Of a DNA stretch of 64,000 bases, positions 61,471-64,000 are shown piece after piece. Below the pieces are notes generated by a model that saw only the letters and a list, made by a program, of their open reading frames with translations, was not told where the DNA came from and ran no database searches. Position 1 is the stretch's first letter. The number at the start of each line of letters is the position of its first letter. Origin of the DNA: Stropharia rugosoannulata (Eukaryota > Basidiomycota > Agaricomycetes > Agaricales > Strophariaceae); contig JANCIK010000005.1 in the NCBI GenBank assembly GCA_028532985.1, positions 1,680,501 through 1,744,500 of the forward strand, written 5' to 3'. A program made the position numbers and the translations under genes.

Positions 61471-63347
61471 GACAATGGATGTACGATTACAAGCCTCACG
61501 TCGTTCCCATTCGTCTTGCAGACCATACTATAGTATACTCGGCCGGTATAGGGTCAGTTGTCATCCACCCGGTTATTAATGGGAAGGAAGCGCCTTCTGT
61601 AGAGATATCTCGCATTTTACATGTACCATTGCTTAAGAATAAGTTACTTGCTTGTTTATACCTCACCAAACGCAAAGGCATGATTATGGAAGTTGATGAC
61701 AGTACTATGCACTTCAAGCGAAACGGCAAGACTCTGTTCACTGCAACGATTACTGCATCTCACAGTGGTATCCTGAATGCGCTCACGGAGCCTGCTACAC
61801 AGTCTGCAAATGCAACGTCGACTCTACCACTGAATGCTGAGCTATGGCATCGTCGTTGCGGACATCACAGCCATGCACACATCAACAAGCTGCTCTCGAA
61901 GGATCTGGTCACTGGCATGCTCGTAACATCGAAAGAGCAACCAGATCCGATTTGCGAAGCATGCTTAGCTGGCAAGATGACGTCTGGCACATTTCCGAGC
62001 TCAACTCGCAAATCGACGCAACCACTTGAATTGGTGCATTCTGACTTGCACGGTCCGCTCTCAGTGCCTACGCCCGAGGGACATCGCTACTGGATCACAT
62101 TCATCGACGACTGCACTCACCTGCATGCTGTCATGTTCCTGAAGCGCAAGTCAGACGCATTTGATGCATTTAAGGTGTACAAGGCATATGCAGAGAACCA
62201 GCTGAATGCGAAAATCAAGGCAATGCAGGATGACAAGGCTGGTGAATACATGTCAAACGAGTTTATACGGTTTATGGAGCAATGCAGCATTCACAGGCGC
62301 CACAGCACACGCAATCGGCCTCAGCAAAATGGTGTTGCTGATCGTGCTAACCGCACTATTGCTGAGCACGTCACTGCAATGCTTGTAGAGGCAAAGCTCC
62401 CACTCTCGTTTTGGCGACTTGCAGTGTTTGCTTACATTCACGTGTGGAACAGGCTACCTATGTTGTCTCTGACTGACTCTGTTCCCTACACTGCATGGCA
62501 TGGCAAGAAACCCGATATGAGCCATCTCCGTGTTTTTGGTTGTGCTGCGTATGTCTTTGTGCAGAGAGACAAACGCAAGTCACTGCAACCACACGTTGAG
62601 AAGTGCATCTTCGTCGGTTATCCTACAGGCTACAAAGGCTGGCAGTTCTACAATCCGTCCACTAAGAAGTATGTGATCTCGGAACGTGCTATCTTTGACA
62701 AACGCAGTTTTCCTGGTTTGAAGGTCACTTCACCAATCAACCTGTTTCCAAAGGGCATGCCTTCACACTTCTCAGATGTGCCACATTCTGGGGGGGATTC
62801 AACTGCTGCCTATTTGCCTGACTTGGATACTGATGACTCGGACGCACCAACTGCACCTGCTTCGGCGGGACCAGCACCATCTGACTCGTCGTCTGACGAC
62901 GAACACGATGCACCTACTCCCAACTCGCAGAAACCGACCACTAGTGCGAAATCGTCGAGTTTACCAAAGTGCTCAACTCTGCCTAATTCGCATTCTGGGA
63001 AATCACATGTGCATTCCGGTCCAACTGCTGGTCCTAGCAAGTCGAGTCAAGTACCATCGGATAGGGCGTCGAAAGACGAGTTTGACAGTACCACACCCAA
63101 GTTGGAGTCATCGCATCGCATTCCGCAATCGACGAAAACACCAACATGCTCAACTCGACGAGATCAGCATTCTGCTCCAAACGTGCCCAAACTGCCTCGT
63201 ACTGTTGCACCTCCCATTCCTGTGGAACCCAAGGTCGTTGCTGAGCCTCTGAGACGCACTACACGTGAATCTCGTCCTCCTGGTGAATGGTGGAAAGTCA
63301 AACCTGCTGCTGTGCCCTCCCGCCGTCTACGCCGCTTCCGAGACTGA
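61188..63347 (+). pseudogene. unit 3 gag tail, PR, IN and linker in one frame
   Basis: 719 open codons from within the knuckle: basic tail (SRGRGKGKQKAN), ESTEEFAGSA, protease EWLADTGTTSHMT, pre-integrase, integrase and linker to KPAAVPS. It shows that gag and pol share a frame. The integrase Glu of NGVAE is Asp here (NGVADRANRTI), a conservative change at the catalytic position. The frame ends in a C-run length change at about 63315. Confidence 0.88.
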
Positions 63348-64000
63348 CGACCTCGATAACGACGAACTCAACAGTTACACTGTTGACGAAGGCTTGGAAG
63401 AGGTTCAGTTTGCTGGTGCTGCTACTGTGTCAGATCCCAAGAACTACAAGCAAGCACTCAAGGGCGACGACGCAGACAGATGGCGAGATGCAGCAAACGC
63501 AGAGTACAACACACTGTTGCAGAACAACACATGGGAGATCGTCGACTTGCCACCTGGTGCAAAGGCAATTGGTTCTGGTTGGGTCTTCAAGGTCAAGCGT
63601 CATGCAGATGGCACTGTGGAGCGTTACAAGGCTCGTATTGTCGCAAAGGGCTACAGTCAGCGTCCTGGAGTCGATTACACCGAAGTCTTTGCTCCCACCT
63701 TCCGTCCAGCAACCTTGCGCATGATACTGGCTATTGCAGCTACAGAAGACCTTGAGCTACGCTCTGTGGACATTTCGTCTGCATTCACAAACGGTGACTT
63801 GGATGAGGACATCTACATGCTGCAGCCTGAGGGATTCCATGAAGGCGCACCAAACAAGGTCTGCAAGTTGCGCAAGTTGCTTTACGGTCTCAAGCAATCA
63901 GCTAGGCAGTGGAACACAAAGTTGCATTCAGTTCTCACTGATATGGGCTTCAAGCGTGTGGAAGCAGACAGGTCAGTGTACATCTACTCAGATGGCACAG
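63348..64000 (+). pseudogene. unit 3 RT, cut by window end
   Basis: RT from TDDLDNDELNS through GSGWVFKVKRHADG, DISSAFTNGDLDEDIY and VYIYSDGT. The YIDD motif lies beyond the window. It is displaced in frame from the linker by run-length changes at 63315 and 63337. Confidence 0.88.

Larger units (their letters stand above)
48575..64000 (+). mobile_element. tandem array of group B copia units sharing LTRs
   Basis: LTR (48575) - internal - LTR (54066) - internal - LTR (59547) - internal, running off the window. The repeat period is 5491 and then 5481 bp. Only one LTR separates neighbouring units, so they are not three independent insertions. Units differ almost only by 1-4 nt length changes. 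The left edge interrupts copy 8; the right edge is not in the window. Confidence 0.92.

Noticed and set aside
1..64000. Host genes, rRNA, envelope gene or tyrosine recombinase
   Set aside because: No frame outside copia gag-pol and LINE ORF1/ORF2 showed a recognisable domain on either strand; no env-like frame lies between RNase H and the 3' LTR.

Overview
The 64 kb hold no recognisable host gene, rRNA or tRNA gene. Everything readable is transposable-element sequence, mostly Ty1/copia LTR retrotransposons and one family of LINE (non-LTR) retrotransposons, with a few non-autonomous elements. The copia linker (RESRPPGEWWKVKP type), a LINE of Tad1-like layout (zinc-knuckle ORF1; APE endonuclease, RT, RNase H and a terminal zinc motif in ORF2), 5-bp target duplications and a primer-binding site matching an initiator-tRNA anticodon arm point to a filamentous fungus, most likely an agaricomycete, and to a repeat-rich (heterochromatic or pericentromeric) block. 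The species cannot be named from the sequence.

Layout: 1-2142 copia fragments (-). 2143-14222 one copia (+) broken by LINE1 (2991-5286, +) and LINE2 (6469-13845, -); its middle segment 5287-6468 is inverted, and LINE2 carries a 1.05 kb terminal-inverted-repeat element (8717-9770). 14223-22104 copia (+) with LINE3 (15422-19111, -). 22105-31063 an inverted copy of that copia, opened by a CAGCGG-rich solo-LTR-like element (22673-24088), LINE4 (25526-26359) and a 4.3 kb fold-back element (26382-30702). 31064-31348 two opposed chimeric LTRs. 31210-46102 copia (+) with a foreign solo LTR (32282-32550) and LINE5 (33627-44640), which itself contains a young complete copia (38059-42840, 5-bp TSD, LTRs differing at 1 of 203 sites). 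46103-48574 further copia and LTR fragments. 48575-64000 a head-to-tail array of three copia units sharing LTRs, period about 5.48 kb, running off the window end.

Two copia groups are visible. Group A (LTR about 203-206 bp) has a gag lacking the central domain and zinc knuckle in every copy. Group B (the tandem array, LTR about 206 bp) has a longer gag with a CCHC knuckle but a shared 20-nt gag deletion; downstream of about 50,860 its pol is nearly identical to group A. No copy has an intact gag-pol in this sequence. Any mobility would need proteins supplied by other copies. The LINE copies likewise carry frameshifts or truncations.

The most informative structures are: the inversion of 5287-6468 shown by exchanged target-site duplications; the LTR-sharing tandem array; the fold-back element with about 165-bp subrepeats and CCGGCGG motifs; the CAGCGG-rich element; a LTR hairpin whose stem covaries between groups; and conversion-like patches among LINE and copia copies. 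Many single-base indels lie in homopolymers and may be consensus errors rather than natural decay.
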